Shown: positions 5,358-5,414 of the stretch, piece by piece
How positions within the stretch are numbered: the first letter of the stretch is position 1
Layout of the letters: each line of letters opens with the position of its first letter
NCBI RefSeq assembly: GCF_937997465.1
Contig: NZ_CALKTQ010000289.1
Coordinates: 1-5,414 of the forward strand
DNA from: an uncultured Campylobacter sp.
GTDB lineage: Bacteria > Campylobacterota > Campylobacteria > Campylobacterales > Campylobacteraceae
DNA length: 5,414 nucleotides
Reading direction: 5' to 3'
The notes under the pieces: model-generated
What the model was told of the DNA's origin: nothing
Databases searched by the model: none
Seen by the model: only the letters and a program-made list of their open reading frames with translations
Translations under genes and position numbers: made by a program

Positions 5358-5372
5358 GCAATTTTATCCAAA
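5358..5372 (-). promoter_or_regulatory. sodC promoter core
   Basis: The minus strand reads TTTGGATAAAATTGC, identical over 15 bases to the atpB promoter core, with TAAAAT (5361-5366) 31 bases before the sodC ATG. Upstream are phased A/T runs in place of a -35, including AAAAATAATTTTT (5381-5393), whose arms are complementary and which covers the -35 position. That may be a bend, an operator or chance; no clear Fur or PerR box is seen. Confidence 0.6.
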
Positions 5373-5414
5373 AATACTTAAAAAATAATTTTTCTTATTT
5401 AGATAAATTTCGCT

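Noticed and set aside
5330..5371. Longer SodC starting at 5371
   Set aside because: It would translate through the TAAAAT -10 box and the ribosome binding site and would bury the signal peptide behind 14 residues.
1..5414. CRISPR array, tRNA/rRNA, IS element, phage or toxin-antitoxin genes
   Set aside because: No regularly spaced repeats, cloverleaf, transposase, or small paired genes are seen; five intact housekeeping-type genes fill the window.

Overview
The window looks like a chromosomal housekeeping segment from a Campylobacter of the concisus/curvus/rectus/showae type. The evidence is the AT-rich spacers packed with AAATTT, coding regions clearly richer in GC than the spacers, TAAAAT-type -10 boxes without a clear -35, and gpsA next to gatB plus an atpB detached from the rest of the ATP synthase operon. 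The species cannot be fixed by eye.

All five protein genes lie on the minus strand, so transcription runs right to left: sodC (periplasmic Cu/Zn superoxide dismutase), a TSUP/TauE-SafE family membrane transporter, atpB (ATP synthase subunit a), gatB (amidotransferase subunit B) and gpsA (glycerol-3-phosphate dehydrogenase). Every gap exceeds 100 bases. Four of the five starts are preceded by a recognisable -10 box about 28-34 bases upstream, so these look like separately transcribed genes rather than one operon. Two start codons were moved inward from the longest reading frame (TSUP to 4335, sodC to 5329) because a ribosome binding site sits before the inner ATG.

Region by region: 1-140 is non-coding sequence downstream of gpsA; 141-1031 gpsA; 1032-1164 spacer with a gpsA promoter candidate; 1165-2586 gatB; 2587-2712 spacer with a gatB promoter and a probable atpB terminator; 2713-3420 atpB; 3421-3567 AT-rich spacer with the atpB promoter; 3568-4335 TSUP transporter; 4336-4783 a long AT-rich gap with about 18 AAATTT words, three GC-rich hairpins and the strong sodC terminator; 4784-5329 sodC; 5330-5414 the sodC promoter region.

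The genes do not form one pathway. They cover phospholipid precursor synthesis, Gln-tRNA/Asn-tRNA formation, proton-driven ATP synthesis, small-anion transport and envelope oxidative defence. I see no defence island, phage, IS element, CRISPR array or RNA gene, and no new protein system. The most interesting signals are non-coding: a 15-base promoter core shared exactly by atpB and sodC, a pair of related hairpins in opposite orientation bounding an AAATTT-rich stretch, and a short element duplicated downstream of both gpsA and gatB.
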